NCBI GenBank assembly: GCA_029934915.1
Contig: JAOZLI010000130.1
Span: forward strand, 1 to 7,601
From: Desulfocapsa sp.
GTDB lineage: Bacteria > Desulfobacterota > Desulfobulbia > Desulfobulbales > Desulfocapsaceae
Length of the DNA stretch: 7,601 nucleotides
Direction of reading: 5' to 3'
This document shows, piece after piece, positions 7,008 through 7,601 of the stretch. The translations under genes were made by a program, and so were the position numbers. The notes beneath the pieces were generated by a model. It saw only the letters and a list, made by a program, of their open reading frames with translations. It did no database searches and was not told the DNA's origin. Within the stretch, counting starts at the first letter, position 1, and each line of letters begins with the position of its first letter.

Positions 7008-7037
7008 TTGAAAATCACCCACCTCCTGTGATATAAT
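7008..7037 (+). promoter_or_regulatory. sigma-70 promoter with extended -10 for the CBS gene
   Basis: TTGAAA (7008-7013, 5/6) and a perfect TATAAT (7032-7037) are 18 nt apart, and TG at 7029-7030 makes an extended -10. Transcription would start near 7044. This is the best promoter in the window and makes the CBS gene independent of the PilT-like operon. Confidence 0.72.
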
Positions 7038-7049
7038 TTTTTCCACAGG
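7025..7049. promoter_or_regulatory. inverted repeat spanning the -10 of the CBS gene promoter (possible operator)
   Basis: CCTGTG (7025-7030) and CACAGG (7044-7049) are perfect inverted half-sites, 19 bp centre to centre, bracketing TATAAT. A dimeric repressor bound there would block the promoter. Alternatively the half-sites match by chance, since six bases is short. Confidence 0.4.
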
Positions 7050-7100
7050 GTATTGATTTTTGGAGCACACCCCACACCGACAACTCAAGAGAGAGAAGAT

Positions 7101-7550
7101 ATGCTCACTGCCAAAGATATCATGAACAAAGACGTAATTTCGGTTCAGCCTGAAACATCTGTAAAAGACCTTGCGATAATCCTGACAGACAATCACATCA
7201 GCGGAGCACCCGTTGTCGACGAACATGGCGTCGTTACGGCAGTTGTTACGGAAAATGATTTAATAGATCAATCAAAAAGACTGCACATCCCCACGGTCAT
7301 CACTATCCTTGATTCCTTTGTCTATCTGGAAAATCCTGACAAAATGGAAGAGGAAATAAAAAAGATGACCGGTACTACGGTGGCAGACATTTGCAGTGGC
7401 TCCCTGAAAACGGTCACCCCCGAGGTCTCTCTTGAAGAAATCGCCACGATCATGGCAGAAAAAGGTATCCATACACTACCAGTTCTTGATGGCGGTGAGC
7501 TTGTTGGAGTTATAGGTAAAACGGATATTATCAAAACATTACTTGAGTAA
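7101..7550 (+). CDS. two-CBS-domain protein
   Basis: This 149-residue protein is almost entirely a tandem CBS pair (Bateman module), usually a sensor of adenosyl nucleotides such as AMP, ATP or SAM. CBS1 covers about 1-58 (MLTAKDIMNKDVISVQPETS, then GAPVVDEHGVVTAVVTENDL). CBS2 covers about 94-149 (VADICSGSLKTVTPEVSLEE, then HTLPVLDGGELVGVIGKTDI). Between them lies a 35-residue insert with IPTVITILDSFVYLENP. This insert is common in stand-alone CBS proteins of Firmicutes and Desulfobacterota. There is no fused enzyme or transporter domain. The ATG at 7101 is the standard start for this family (MLTAKDIM) and has a GAGAG/GAAG purine tract just upstream; a TTG at 7053 would extend it without a homologous segment. 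The ligand and target are unknown. Confidence 0.92.
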   Translation: MLTAKDIMNKDVISVQPETSVKDLAIILTDNHISGAPVVDEHGVVTAVVTENDLIDQSKRLHIPTVITILDSFVYLENPDKMEEEIKKMTGTTVADICSGSLKTVTPEVSLEEIATIMAEKGIHTLPVLDGGELVGVIGKTDIIKTLLE

Positions 7551-7551
7551 A

Positions 7552-7601
7552 AGTGATGGCGTCGTAAAAACTCTTCATCTTCTTCGTCACTGCAAATTTA
7601 C
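7552..7601. other. edge of a possible dispersed intergenic repeat, cut by the window
   Basis: AGTGATG (7552-7558) and CGTCACT (7585-7591) are near-perfect inverted arms (6 of 7), lying just after the CBS gene stop. The GGCGTCGTAAAAAC motif inside resembles short repeats I associate with intergenic regions of Desulfobacterota genomes, from memory only. It could also simply be the start of a 3' hairpin. No U-run follows, so it is not a clear terminator. Confidence 0.3.

Noticed and set aside
7053..7550. TTG start adding 16 residues to the CBS protein
   Set aside because: The family begins at MLTAKDIM, and the ATG at 7101 has a purine-rich ribosome site.

Overview
The window is about 7.6 kb of chromosomal bacterial DNA with moderate GC. 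Nothing in it looks phage- or transposon-borne. The gene set suggests a sulfate- or sulfur-metabolising Desulfobacterota relative, perhaps of the Desulfobulbales type. It includes an E. coli-type dihydroxy-acid dehydratase, a YedF selenium-metabolism protein beside a CCG-domain Fe-S oxidoreductase, a PilT-like ATPase paired with a zinc-ribbon protein, and a short two-CBS protein. The lineage is an inference from gene content and protein flavour, not from a search.

Left part, minus strand (1-2828). A GTG-started iron-sulfur protein runs off the left edge (1-1103). It has no stop in the window, so it is easily missed by ORF calling. It lies 13 nt downstream of yedF (1117-1731), so the two form an apparent operon. 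Upstream of yedF is a 221-nt gap. It holds a long imperfect inverted repeat built from three CATGAAG units per arm (1781-1860) and a strong intrinsic terminator (1888-1931). The terminator closes the next gene, a membrane-anchored coiled-coil protein of unknown function (1953-2828).

Middle, minus strand (2987-4825). ilvD encodes the complete dihydroxy-acid dehydratase of branched-chain amino acid synthesis. A divergent intergenic region of about 280 nt follows. It carries a tandem repeat and a perfect 8-bp palindrome near the ilvD promoter, plus a TATAAT-type promoter facing right.

Right part, plus strand (5109-7550). A PilT/PilU-family hexameric ATPase is followed after 14 nt by a protein joining an N-terminal four-cysteine zinc ribbon to a degenerate receiver-like domain. 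This pair looks like a small pilus-retraction or envelope-motor module away from any other pil gene. It is the least familiar unit in the window. A separate two-CBS-domain protein follows, with its own strong extended -10 promoter overlapped by an inverted repeat. The last 50 nt may be the edge of a dispersed intergenic repeat.

The most useful points are the unlisted Fe-S gene, the CATGAAG hairpin, whose arm differences remain paired only if transcribed leftward, and the PilT-zinc-ribbon/pseudo-receiver pair. No RNA gene, CRISPR array or insertion sequence was seen.
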